DNA of 49,548 bases, taken from contig DXBR01000111.1 in assembly GCA_019116455.1 (NCBI GenBank), positions 1-49,548 on the forward strand, in the 5' to 3' direction. The position numbers were made by a program, and so were the translations under genes. The stretch's first letter is position 1; each line of letters opens with the position of its first letter. The notes beneath the pieces were generated by a model. The model saw only the letters and a program-made list of their open reading frames with translations, did no database searches and was not told the DNA's origin. This stretch comes from Anaerobutyricum stercoris (lineage in GTDB: Bacteria; Bacillota; Clostridia; Lachnospirales; Lachnospiraceae). Positions 7,049 through 15,239 of this stretch are shown piece after piece.

Positions 7049-8327
7049 AGGAAATTCTATCTATGTGCAGCTTCTGCGCCTGCTTATCGTTTCAGCCGTT
7101 ATTTCCGCACTGCTTTTCAGAGCGCTTGATCTGGCCGGAATGTACTTCCTGGACAAGTCTTTGTATAATGTGGAATATCAGGAGAAAAAGGACAGACATT
7201 ACATTGAAGAGCTTCAGAATTACATAGACAGGGAAGATCTGTCCACAGATGATACATCGGTCATCTCAGAGTGGGTCCGGGAGCAGAAAATTTTGTCGAT
7301 TGATATATATAAAGATGGAATCCTTATTTTTAATTCAGACTACCCGGACCAGGAAGTGTGGGAAGAAGAAATAGCTCTCAGCGATTATGAGGTCAGCTAC
7401 GAAGTAGAATTTGCAGACGGCATGACGCAGGTCATTATTCTGGGTGCATATGGATATCAATTTTATAATTATGTATTTATTGCCAATCTCTTTGTTTCTT
7501 TTGCCGTTTTTTTATGCCTGGTGCTGCTCGGAATACGAAAAAAAATGCATTATATTTCAAGGCTCAGTGAAGATATCGAGATACTGGAAGGAGGAAGTCT
7601 TGATTATGCGGTGACGGTGAAGGGAAGAGATGAACTGGCTGTTTTGGCGGCGGGGATTGACTCCATGCGCAGATCGTTTCTTGAAATGCGCGAAAAAGAA
7701 GCGCGGATGGTCAGAGAGAACCAGAGAATCGTGACAGAGATGTCGCATGATCTCCGGACGCCTGTGACGTCCATCATGCTTTATGCGGAGATACTGAAAA
7801 AAGAAACGGATGAGGAAAGGCAAAAAAAATATATTGAGATCATTGAGAAAAAAGCGTACCGCATGAAGCAGCTTACGGATAATCTGTTCGAATATTCGCT
7901 TGTAACCGGAGAGGATGAAATTGAACTGGGACAGCCGGAATCCTTTGAGACATTATTTTATGACTTGTTTTCAGAAACCTGCAGTTATCTGGAGAAGAAG
8001 GGATTTCAGGTGGATTGTCAGATGGAATGGCCTGACAAAAGGATTCAGATTTCAGAAAATTATATGATGAGAATTATGGATAATATTACTTCCAATCTTA
8101 TTAAATATGCAGACGCATCCTCTGCACTCAGGATATGTACTGTCGAAAAAACGAATGCGGTGGGCTTTACCGTTGAAAACCATATTCGAAGCGGTGCCGA
8201 TAAAACGGAAAGCACGGGAATCGGTATACAAAATATAAAAAATATGATGTCAAAGATGGATGGAGATTGTACCGCGGAAACAGCAGGAGGCATATTCCGC
8301 CTGACTCTGCTGTTCCCGGTCGTTTAG
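7029..8327 (+). CDS. Membrane sensor histidine kinase
   Basis: Partner kinase of 432 residues if started at TTG 7029, which follows GGGGAAAGGGG and overlaps the regulator by 20 bases; an ATG at 6996 lies deep in the regulator. TM1 is at about 12-32, an extracellular sensor loop at 40-145, TM2 at about 147-168, and a HAMP-like region follows. The phosphoacceptor is H240 in EMSHDLRTPVTS. A short HATPase domain ends with the G-box GIGIQNIKNMM. The N-box (NITSNLIKYA) is slightly degenerate. Its stop codon shares bases with the stop of the convergent MATE gene. Confidence 0.9.
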   Translation: MTQEINKGNSIYVQLLRLLIVSAVISALLFRALDLAGMYFLDKSLYNVEYQEKKDRHYIEELQNYIDREDLSTDDTSVISEWVREQKILSIDIYKDGILIFNSDYPDQEVWEEEIALSDYEVSYEVEFADGMTQVIILGAYGYQFYNYVFIANLFVSFAVFLCLVLLGIRKKMHYISRLSEDIEILEGGSLDYAVTVKGRDELAVLAAGIDSMRRSFLEMREKEARMVRENQRIVTEMSHDLRTPVTSIMLYAEILKKETDEERQKKYIEIIEKKAYRMKQLTDNLFEYSLVTGEDEIELGQPESFETLFYDLFSETCSYLEKKGFQVDCQMEWPDKRIQISENYMMRIMDNITSNLIKYADASSALRICTVEKTNAVGFTVENHIRSGADKTESTGIGIQNIKNMMSKMDGDCTAETAGGIFRLTLLFPVV

Positions 8328-9696
8328 CTTCGGGAAGAAGACCTGGAGGAAAGTTCCGGGAGAACTGTGAGCAGCATGGTGATAAAGCAGGCGCAGCCGC
8401 CCAGAAGATTTGAGATCGGTTCTGCCCAGAACACGCCGTCAGTTCCAAGTCCGTGAATCCCCGGAAGAAGGATCGTTAGAGGGACAACAATGATCGCCTT
8501 TCGGAGAAGGGAGAAAAAGGTGGCGTACTTAGATTTGCCGAGCGCCACGAATACACTCTGTCCGCTGAACTGCAGCGCCATGAAACAAAAACCAAAAAAA
8601 TAAATATGGAGAGCAGGGATGCCTTGTGCCAGCAAATCCGGGCTGTCGTTGAACAGACGAATAAAAAATGCCGGAAAAAGCTTCAGGATTCCCCACATGA
8701 AAAGCGTGTATGCAACGCAGACGGCGGTCATAAAGCCGATGGCCTGCCGCACCTTTTTGTAAGAGCCCTCGCCGTAGCAGAAACTGATGACCGGAGAGGC
8801 GCCGTTGGTAAAACCTTGCACAGGCATGGTGCAGATATCCCGAACAGAATTTAATACTGTCATTACCCCCACATACAAGTCTCCTCCGTACACATGGAGA
8901 GTCTTGTTGCAGACGATTTGTACAAGGCTGTTGGTAAATGCCATGAAAAAACCGGAAATACCAAGAGCAATGATTTTTTCACTTTGGTCATCTGCAGACG
9001 CAGGGCAGTTCTTTTCAGATGAAGAACTGCCCTTTTTCCCGTGAGAAAACGGAGAACCCAGAGTGCGGAGCAAAGCTGAGACAAAACGGTGGCGACAGCG
9101 GCTCCTGAAACGCCCATATGGAAGACAAAGATAAACAGCGGATCCAGGATAATGTTTAATACTGCGCCGATCAGAATGGTGAGCATGCCCATACTTCCAA
9201 ATCCCTGACAGTTGATAAAAGGATTCATACCCACTGAAATCATTACGAAAACGGTGCCGAGCAGATAAATCCGTATGTATTCCTGCGCGTAAGGAAATGT
9301 AATGTCACTGGCGCCGAAAAGATAGAGCACAGGACGGTAAAAGAGCAGTCCGATGACCGTCAGAATTATTCCGGTCCATACCAGCAACGTAAAAGAATTA
9401 CCCATGAAGAGTTCTGCCTCGTGGTCATCGCCCTTTCCGCGTTCCATGGCGCACAGCGGAGAACCCCCGTTTCCATAAAGATAGGTGAAAGCTGAGACAA
9501 GAGTAATAAGCGGAAAGCAGAGCCCCACGCCGGTGAGAGCGATGGTTCCGGTACCTGGAATTTTGCCTATGTAAATACGATCCACGACATTATACAGAAG
9601 ATTAAGAAGCTGTGCAAAGATCATAGGCACGGCCACCTCGCAGATATTTCTGTATACATTTCCTTTTGAAAAATCTGTCTGATGAGACTTCATCAC
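8324..9696 (-). pseudogene. MATE-family multidrug efflux gene, frameshifted
   Basis: Together the two frames encode a complete MATE protein of about 457 residues (usual length about 450). The first frame runs from 9696 (MMKSHQTDFSKGNVYRNI) through the first half of the 12-helix fold to about residue 240. The second continues as KIIALGISGFFMAFTNSLVQ to the stop at 8324. The break is at a run of six A on the coding strand (plus-strand T run 8974-8979): one more A would join QMTKVKK to IIALGISG in frame. It may be a true mutation, a phase-variable tract or an assembly error. MATE proteins export drugs using Na+ or H+. It is co-oriented with the HxlR gene 14 bases upstream. Confidence 0.88.
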
Positions 9697-9710
9697 ATTT
9701 CCTTCTTTCC

Positions 9711-10043
9711 TCAGTCTGTTTCAAGACTTGCTTTATAATTCGTTCCCCATTGTTCCATGGCGTCAAGGATCGGTTTCATGGATTCTCCCAATTCTGAAAG
9801 GCTGTACTCGACCCGGGGCGGAACTTCCGGATAAACGGTACGGATAATGATGCCATCTTCTTCCATGGAACGCAGGCTGTCCGTGAGAACTTTCTGGCTG
9901 ATGCCTTCCAGATTTTTTTTCAATTCATTAAAGCGCCATGGGCGCATCCGAAGATTTCTTATAATTAAAAGTTTCCATTTACTTCCAATAAGCTGTACTG
10001 TAGTTGCCACCGGACATTCCGGCAATTCTTCTTTTGTCAGCAT
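9711..10043 (-). CDS. HxlR-family transcription regulator
   Basis: Winged-helix regulator of 110 residues. The pattern CPVATTVQLIGSKWKLLIIRNL at residues 10-31, then RFNELKKNLEGISQKVLTDSLRSMEEDGII and a VEYSLSELGESM wing, is diagnostic for HxlR proteins. Several relatives (HypR, YodB, QorR) sense electrophiles or disulfide stress through the N-terminal cysteine; C10 is present here. It is upstream of the MATE gene and divergent from a ferredoxin-nitroreductase operon, so it probably controls one or both. An AGAGGT ribosome binding site precedes the start. Confidence 0.92.
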   Translation of the reverse strand: MLTKEELPECPVATTVQLIGSKWKLLIIRNLRMRPWRFNELKKNLEGISQKVLTDSLRSMEEDGIIIRTVYPEVPPRVEYSLSELGESMKPILDAMEQWGTNYKASLETD

Positions 10044-10144
10044 ACGCTGTTACCTCTTTCTGCATTTTTATCCTTTAAAATATAGAAGGTTCGCACAATG
10101 CGATATTCCAAGGTCAGAATGATTTCCTTCGATGTAACATGTTT

Positions 10145-10173
10145 ATTATAGTCAAATGCTCCTTCTTTTTCAA
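10145..10173 (-). promoter_or_regulatory. Promoter of hxlR-MATE
   Basis: On the minus strand, TTGAAA (10168-10173), a 17-base spacer and TATAAT (10145-10150). It gives a transcript start near 10138 and a leader of about 95 bases. Confidence 0.7.
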
Positions 10174-10198
10174 GGCGGACAGAAATGATATTTGCAAT

Positions 10199-10265
10199 GG
10201 TTACGAAAAGGTAACTATGTAATAAAAAAGTGCGTACTTTTTTTCTGAAAATGCTTTCGTATAAT
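10199..10265 (+). promoter_or_regulatory. Inverted repeats and -10 of the ferredoxin-nitroreductase operon
   Basis: TATAAT lies at 10260-10265. Just upstream, AAAAAAGT-GCGT-ACTTTTTT (10224-10243) is a perfect 8-base inverted repeat covering the -35 region. A second one, GTTAC-(6)-GTAAC, lies at 10200-10215. No consensus -35 is seen. These are good candidate operators for the adjacent HxlR protein. Confidence 0.6.
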
Positions 10266-10288
10266 AGAGATATAAAGGAGGACAGGAA

Positions 10289-11185
10289 ATGAACAATATC
10301 GCGGGATTCAGAGTGAATCAGAAAAAATGTATTGGCTGCGGAGCGTGTGTAAAGGTTTGTCCGGGAGGACTGCTTTCCCTGGATGAACACAGAAAACCGT
10401 GTATTACCGGGGCGGATTCTTTTGGGTGGAATGGCTGCTGGAAATGCGAACATTGTCTGGCGGTCTGCCCCGGGGGAGCCATAGAGGTTCTTGGCAAAAA
10501 GCCGGAAAACAGTCTTTCTGTTCCGGATTATATGGAGACAGAACAAGTGATGAACACACTCATCGCGAACAGGCATTCCTGCCGGCGGTATCAGAACCGG
10601 GCTGTGGATTCTGCGGTCATCGAAGATATGCTTTGCCGACTGGGGAACGCACCCAACGGAGGCAATAAGCAGCAGGTGGAATTTACACTCATTGACGATG
10701 TAGAACAGATGAATGAATTCAGAAATCTGGCATATAAAGAAATGGAACGGCTGGCTGAGAACGGCCTTTATCCGGAAGGATTCGACAAAAAAACTTATGA
10801 AGATATGAAGCGATGGGAGCAGAGCGTCCGGCCGGATATGCTGTTTTGCGGAGCGCCGCATTTGCTCATTCCCCATGCGCCATCCGGCAGCGGGGAGTGG
10901 CGGCAGGATGTTATCATAGCAGGCACTTATTTTGAACTGTTATGTGCTTCCCGGGGACTGGGATGCGTCATGCTCACTTTTCCGCTGGGAGCGCTGAACC
11001 GGATGCCGGATGTAAAGTCGCTGCTGCAAATCCCTTCCGATCATTATATCGGGATGTATATCGGTTTTGGATATCCGGCGATCCATTATGCCAGAGGAAC
11101 ACAAAGAACCATAGAAAAGAGCCGCATACACCGGCTCAATATAAAAAAAGGAGTAAAAAAGAATGAACGCACAAACTTGTCTTGA
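10289..11185 (+). CDS. Ferredoxin-nitroreductase fusion protein
   Basis: Redox protein of 298 residues. Residues 10-63 hold two 4Fe-4S motifs: C14-C17-C20-C24 and C50-C53-C56-C60, the second pair joined by an unusually long insert. From about residue 90 a FMN-dependent nitroreductase domain follows (RHSCRRYQNRAVD, GNAPNGGNKQQVEF, and GFGYPAIHY near residue 272). The fusion should pass electrons from ferredoxin to a flavin-bound substrate; the substrate is unknown. AAAGGAGG precedes the ATG. It is the first gene of a tight operon running to 16049 and overlaps the next gene by 23 bases. Confidence 0.92.
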   Translation: MNNIAGFRVNQKKCIGCGACVKVCPGGLLSLDEHRKPCITGADSFGWNGCWKCEHCLAVCPGGAIEVLGKKPENSLSVPDYMETEQVMNTLIANRHSCRRYQNRAVDSAVIEDMLCRLGNAPNGGNKQQVEFTLIDDVEQMNEFRNLAYKEMERLAENGLYPEGFDKKTYEDMKRWEQSVRPDMLFCGAPHLLIPHAPSGSGEWRQDVIIAGTYFELLCASRGLGCVMLTFPLGALNRMPDVKSLLQIPSDHYIGMYIGFGYPAIHYARGTQRTIEKSRIHRLNIKKGVKKNERTNLS

Positions 11186-11804
11186 TTTGTTAAGAGAAAT
11201 AAAAGACGTGGCCTTTGCCACAGTATCAGAAAACGGAAAACCACAGATCCGCATCATTGATGTGATGCTGGCAGAAGATGAAAAACTATATTTTTGCACG
11301 GCCAGAGGCAAAGATTTTTACAAACAATTGATGAAATCCGCAGACGTGGCGGTCACCGGGCTGACCAAAGACTGGCAGATGATCCGGCTTGACGGCAGGG
11401 CGGAAAAACTGACAGACCAGAAAAAGTGGATCGACCGCATATTTGAGGAAAACCCATCCATGAACGGCGTATATCCGGGAAAGAGCCGGTACATTCTGGA
11501 ACCGTTCTGCATATCGCAGGGAGAAGTGGAGTTTTTTGATCTGGGAAAGAATCCCATTTACCGGGAAACCTTCGTGCTGGGAGGAGGCGGCCGGGAGGAG
11601 GACACCGAAAAAGAAGCTCCGGTCAAAAAAGGTTTTGTGATTACGGAAACCTGTATCGGCTGTGGAAAATGCGCCAGAGTTTGCCCGCAGCAATGTGTGG
11701 AGCCGGGGACTCCGTACCGTATCGCGCAGGAGCATTGCCTGCACTGCGGACTCTGCTTTGAGAACTGTCCGGTCCTGGCCATAGAGCGGCGGAATGAAAA
11801 ATGA
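11163..11804 (+). CDS. PPOX-type flavin-binding protein fused to a two-cluster ferredoxin
   Basis: Protein of 213 residues. Residues 1-135 form a pyridoxamine-phosphate-oxidase-like split barrel (VAFATVSENGKPQIRIID, LYFCTARGKDFY, VAVTGLTKDWQMIRLDGRAE) that normally binds FMN or F420. Residues 155-213 carry a ferredoxin module with CIGCGKCARVC and CLHCGLCFENC. A Gly/Glu linker joins them. It is probably an electron-transfer partner of the upstream nitroreductase fusion. AAGGAG precedes the start and the gene overlaps its neighbour, so the two are coupled. Confidence 0.88.
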   Translation: MNAQTCLDLLREIKDVAFATVSENGKPQIRIIDVMLAEDEKLYFCTARGKDFYKQLMKSADVAVTGLTKDWQMIRLDGRAEKLTDQKKWIDRIFEENPSMNGVYPGKSRYILEPFCISQGEVEFFDLGKNPIYRETFVLGGGGREEDTEKEAPVKKGFVITETCIGCGKCARVCPQQCVEPGTPYRIAQEHCLHCGLCFENCPVLAIERRNEK

Positions 11805-11819
11805 AAAGAGGGATGAATT

Positions 11820-12458
11820 ATGTTGACAGAAATCATTGATTTGATACAGAGCCGATGGGATTTCTTTCTGGGGCTTCTCGTGGAGCACATACAGATTTCG
11901 CTGCTGTCCATCGTCATCGCCATGGTCATTGGACTGACGATCGGCATTCTCATCAGCGAGTATCAGAAGAGCTCTAAAGTAGTCATCGGAATCGTGAATT
12001 TCATTTACACGATTCCGTCCATATCTCTATTGGGATTCCTGATTCCCCTTTCCGGAGTGGGAGACGCCACGGCGGTCATAGCATTGACGGTTTATGCCCT
12101 GCTGCCTATGGTCAGAAATACACACACAGGTCTTACCAATGTGAGCCCCCTTCTGCTGGAAGCGGCCACCGGCATGGGAAGCACGAAAATGCAGACGCTT
12201 ATCAAAGTGAAACTGCCGCTCGCCATGCCGGTGATCATTTCCGGAATCCGGAGCATGGCGGTCATGACAATCGCTCTGGCCGGTATCGCTTCTTTTATCG
12301 GAGCCGGCGGGCTGGGCGTGGCTATTTATCGCGGAATTACCACCAATAATAAGGCGATGACGCTGGTGGGAAGTCTTCTGATTGCCATCCTGGCCATTGT
12401 GGTGGATTTCCTCATCGGACGAATAGAAAAAATGGCGAAAAGACATGGAATGGCATGA
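11820..12458 (+). CDS. OpuC/OpuB-type ABC transporter permease
   Basis: Inner-membrane permease of 212 residues with five or six hydrophobic segments. The cytoplasmic EAA loop EAATGMGSTKMQTLIKVKLP (about residues 118-137) contacts the ATPase. The sequence FIGAGGLGVAIYRGI is typical of the glycine betaine/carnitine/choline family. It lies 15 bases after the PPOX-ferredoxin gene. Only one permease gene is present, so a homodimer is expected. The ligand cannot be read from this gene. Confidence 0.93.
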   Translation: MLTEIIDLIQSRWDFFLGLLVEHIQISLLSIVIAMVIGLTIGILISEYQKSSKVVIGIVNFIYTIPSISLLGFLIPLSGVGDATAVIALTVYALLPMVRNTHTGLTNVSPLLLEAATGMGSTKMQTLIKVKLPLAMPVIISGIRSMAVMTIALAGIASFIGAGGLGVAIYRGITTNNKAMTLVGSLLIAILAIVVDFLIGRIEKMAKRHGMA

Positions 12459-12504
12459 AAGAAGATTGATTTTTTGAACAGAAATGGAAAGAGAGGATAT
12501 TAAC

Positions 12505-13461
12505 ATGAAAGGATATAGCTTTGACGCAAAGTGTAATGAAAAGCCAGCTTCCGGAAAAAAGAGAGGAAGTAAAACATGGAAGAAGGGAGCAGCCGTGTTG
12601 CTGACTGCTGTACTTAGCACGGGTGCTCTCGCCGGCTGCGGGCAGAGCGGCCAGACGATTCACATGGCGACGAAACCCATGACGGAACAGTACATCATGG
12701 GGAGCATGATGAAAACTCTCATTGAACAGGACACAGATCTTACTGTGGAGGTGACGGAAGGCGTTGGCGGCGGCACAGCCAATATCCATCCCGCCATGGA
12801 GGAAGGGGAATTTGACTTTTACCCGGAATACACCGGAAGCGCCTGGAATGCAGTTCTGAAAGAAGAGAGCGTTTATGATGAGAGTATGTTCGATCAGCTG
12901 CAGGCGGGATATGACGAGATGGATATGACCTGGACAGGAATGCTTGGATTTAATAATACCTATGGCCTGGTGGTGGACAGCAGTATCGCGCAGCAATATA
13001 ATCTGAAAACCTATTCGGATCTGGCGGCTGTGGCAGATCAGCTGGTATTCGGAGCCGAGTATGATTTCTTTGAGAGAGAAGACGGTTACGATGCACTTTG
13101 CGACACCTATGGTCTGAAGTTTAAGGATACCATGGATCTGGATATCGGTCTGAAATATGATGCTCTTTCCCAGAAAGAAATCGACGTAATGAACATTTTT
13201 ACCACAGACGGGCAGCTTTCTGCAGCGGACGCCGTGGTCCTTGAGGATGATAAAGGGTTATATCCTTCTTATGTGTGTGGATTTGTAGTGAGAAATGAAG
13301 TTCTTGAGGAACATCCGGAACTGCAGCAGGTGTTCGATAAAGTGGAGAATCTGATCACCGACGCGGAGATGGCGGAGATGAACTATCAGGTGGAGACGGA
13401 AGGCCAGGAGCCGGAAGATGTCGCCAATGCATTTTTGCAGGAAAAAGGACTGCTGAAATAA
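12505..13461 (+). CDS. OpuAC-like substrate-binding lipoprotein
   Basis: Extracellular binding lipoprotein of 318 residues for the adjacent ABC importer. A signal peptide ends in the lipobox LAGC near residue 45. The mature part (IHMATKPMTEQYIMGSMM, EGVGGGTANIHPAMEEGEFD, YPEYTGSAW) follows the OpuAC/OsmX fold used for quaternary ammonium ligands. ATG 12505 is preferred because GAGAGGA lies just upstream; an ATG at 12484 also exists. The usual ligands are betaine, choline or carnitine, but the operon context (redox and ADP-ribosylation genes) leaves the ligand open. Confidence 0.9.
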   Translation: MKGYSFDAKCNEKPASGKKRGSKTWKKGAAVLLTAVLSTGALAGCGQSGQTIHMATKPMTEQYIMGSMMKTLIEQDTDLTVEVTEGVGGGTANIHPAMEEGEFDFYPEYTGSAWNAVLKEESVYDESMFDQLQAGYDEMDMTWTGMLGFNNTYGLVVDSSIAQQYNLKTYSDLAAVADQLVFGAEYDFFEREDGYDALCDTYGLKFKDTMDLDIGLKYDALSQKEIDVMNIFTTDGQLSAADAVVLEDDKGLYPSYVCGFVVRNEVLEEHPELQQVFDKVENLITDAEMAEMNYQVETEGQEPEDVANAFLQEKGLLK

Positions 13462-13475
13462 CAGGGGTGAAAAAT

Positions 13476-14261
13476 ATGAGTATCATAGAATTTAAAAATG
13501 TCCGTATGGCCTATGGAGAAAAGGTAGTCGTTGAAAACTTTAATCTCTCCATTGAGAAAGGAGAGTTTGTCACCATTATCGGCTCTTCGGGATGTGGCAA
13601 GACGACCATACTGAAAATGGTAAACGGGCTGGTGCGGCCCGTGGACGGAAATGTTTTAGTGGAAGGCAGGGATACCCGGGAAACAGATCTGACAATGCTG
13701 CGCCGAAATATCGGCTACGCCATTCAGGGCAGCGTACTTTTTCCGCATATGACAGTGGAGAAAAATATCGCCTATGTGCCGAATCTGCTCAATAAAAGAG
13801 ATAAAAAGAGGACGGAGCAGGCTGTCGAAAAATGGATGAATATTGTGGGGCTTGAAGACTCTTTGCGCAGCCGTTTTCCGTCGGAGCTGTCCGGCGGACA
13901 GCAGCAAAGAGTCGGCATTGCCAGGGCTCTGGCGGCGTCTCCTGATATCCTTCTGATGGATGAGCCCTTTGGGGCTGTGGATGAGATCACAAGGGGCAGT
14001 CTGCAGGAGGAAATTTCCCGGATTCACCGGGAGACAGGAATCACCGTGCTCTTTGTCACCCATGATATTGGCGAGGCATTAAAACTGGGGACGAAAGTCC
14101 TTGTCATGGACGGGGGCAGTATTCAGCAGTTTGCTCCTCCCAGGGAGATTCTTCACGCTCCGGCCACAGATTATGTGAGAAAACTGGTGGAAAAGGAACG
14201 CCGGCGGTGTCATCTGCCGGAAGAAAAACTGGGAGACTGCGAGTACAGCGGGGCAATCTGA
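13476..14261 (+). CDS. OpuC-like ABC transporter ATP-binding protein
   Basis: Cytosolic ATPase of 261 residues. Walker A is GSSGCGKTT, the Q-loop is in YAIQGSVLFPHM, the signature is LSGGQQQR, and Walker B is ILLMDEPFGAVD with the H-loop in LFVTHDIGEA. It lacks the C-terminal CBS pair that senses ionic strength in OpuCA/OpuA ATPases, so osmotic gating is less likely. I chose ATG 13476 because AGGGGTG sits 6 bases upstream; a GTG at 13467 lies inside that site. Confidence 0.93.
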   Translation: MSIIEFKNVRMAYGEKVVVENFNLSIEKGEFVTIIGSSGCGKTTILKMVNGLVRPVDGNVLVEGRDTRETDLTMLRRNIGYAIQGSVLFPHMTVEKNIAYVPNLLNKRDKKRTEQAVEKWMNIVGLEDSLRSRFPSELSGGQQQRVGIARALAASPDILLMDEPFGAVDEITRGSLQEEISRIHRETGITVLFVTHDIGEALKLGTKVLVMDGGSIQQFAPPREILHAPATDYVRKLVEKERRRCHLPEEKLGDCEYSGAI

Positions 14262-14296
14262 GAAGCCGCGCGTGAACAGAAAAAAAGGTGATGGAA

Positions 14297-15223
14297 ATGT
14301 TTTTGGATAAAGTACAAAAAAGAAAAGAAAAGGCAGTATATAAAACAGCTGACTTAAAAAATGTCATAGAATCCGCCGCCGCTGTGGTGATCGGCGCAGG
14401 TGCCGGCCTTTCCACTTCGGCTGGATTTATCTATACGGGGGAACGCTTTCAGAAATATTTTGGAGATTTTGCATCAAAATATGGATTTCAGGATATGTAC
14501 TCCGGCGGATTTTATCCCTTTGATACGCTGGAAGAACACTGGGCGTACTGGAGCCGGTACATTTACGTCAATCGCTACATGGATACGCCCAGACCGGTTT
14601 ATGAGCGTCTCCTGGAGCTTGTGAAAGATAAAGACTATTTTGTCCTTACCACCAACGTGGATCACTGCTTCCAGAAAGCAGGATTTGACAAAAAGCGGCT
14701 GTTCTACACGCAGGGAGATTATGGTCTGCTGCAGTGTTCCGGACCGTGCCATCAGAAAACGTATGATAATCAGAAACAGATAGAGGAGATGCTGAAGTCT
14801 CAGGGATTCCTTTTGGAAAGAGACGGCGGGGGCGGACTCGTCCTGCCGGAGGGGTGGACGGCGAAAATGAGCATTCCTGCGGAGCTTATCCCCCACTGTC
14901 CACGGTGCGGGCGGCCCATGAGCATGAACCTTCGCTCGGATCATACATTTGTGGAAGACGAAGGCTGGCACCGGGCGTCAGAGCGCTGCAGTGAATTCCT
15001 CCGCAGACATAGAAATGTAAAAACATTATTTCTAGAGCTTGGCACCGGCATGAACACGCCTTCTATCATAAAATTTAATTTCTGGCGCATGACTTATGAG
15101 AGACCGGCAGCATGGTACGGCTGCATTAATTTGGGCGAGGCGTGGGCGCCGGATGAAATAAAAGATCGATCCATCTGCATCAACGAGGATATCGGAAAAG
15201 TGTTGCAGGAGATGCTGGGATAA
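14297..15223 (+). CDS. Class-M sirtuin (SirTM), probable protein ADP-ribosyltransferase
   Basis: SIR2-fold protein of 308 residues. The NAD-binding GAGAGLSTSAGF is at about residues 34-45 and TTNVDH near 118-123 corresponds to the TQNID block. The position of the catalytic histidine in deacylases is occupied by YTQGDYG, as known for SirTM enzymes, which ADP-ribosylate instead of deacetylating. Four cysteines (LLQCSGPC and HCPRCG) form the zinc site. SirTM genes are normally next to a zinc macrodomain gene, as here, and usually also GcvH-L and LplA2, which are missing. ATG 14297 is chosen 6 bases after AAGGTG; 14291 is an alternative. Confidence 0.88.
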   Translation: MFLDKVQKRKEKAVYKTADLKNVIESAAAVVIGAGAGLSTSAGFIYTGERFQKYFGDFASKYGFQDMYSGGFYPFDTLEEHWAYWSRYIYVNRYMDTPRPVYERLLELVKDKDYFVLTTNVDHCFQKAGFDKKRLFYTQGDYGLLQCSGPCHQKTYDNQKQIEEMLKSQGFLLERDGGGGLVLPEGWTAKMSIPAELIPHCPRCGRPMSMNLRSDHTFVEDEGWHRASERCSEFLRRHRNVKTLFLELGTGMNTPSIIKFNFWRMTYERPAAWYGCINLGEAWAPDEIKDRSICINEDIGKVLQEMLG

Positions 15224-15239
15224 AGGAGGAGTGAGAAAT

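Noticed and set aside
8968..8985. Programmed -1 frameshift in the MATE gene
   Set aside because: The six-A tract is not a good heptameric slippery site (GAAAAAA) and no MATE gene is known to need frameshifting; mutation or sequence error is simpler.
10037..10876. Long minus-strand frame over the HxlR promoter and nitroreductase gene
   Set aside because: It overlaps two well-supported genes and the divergent promoters and shows no known domain.
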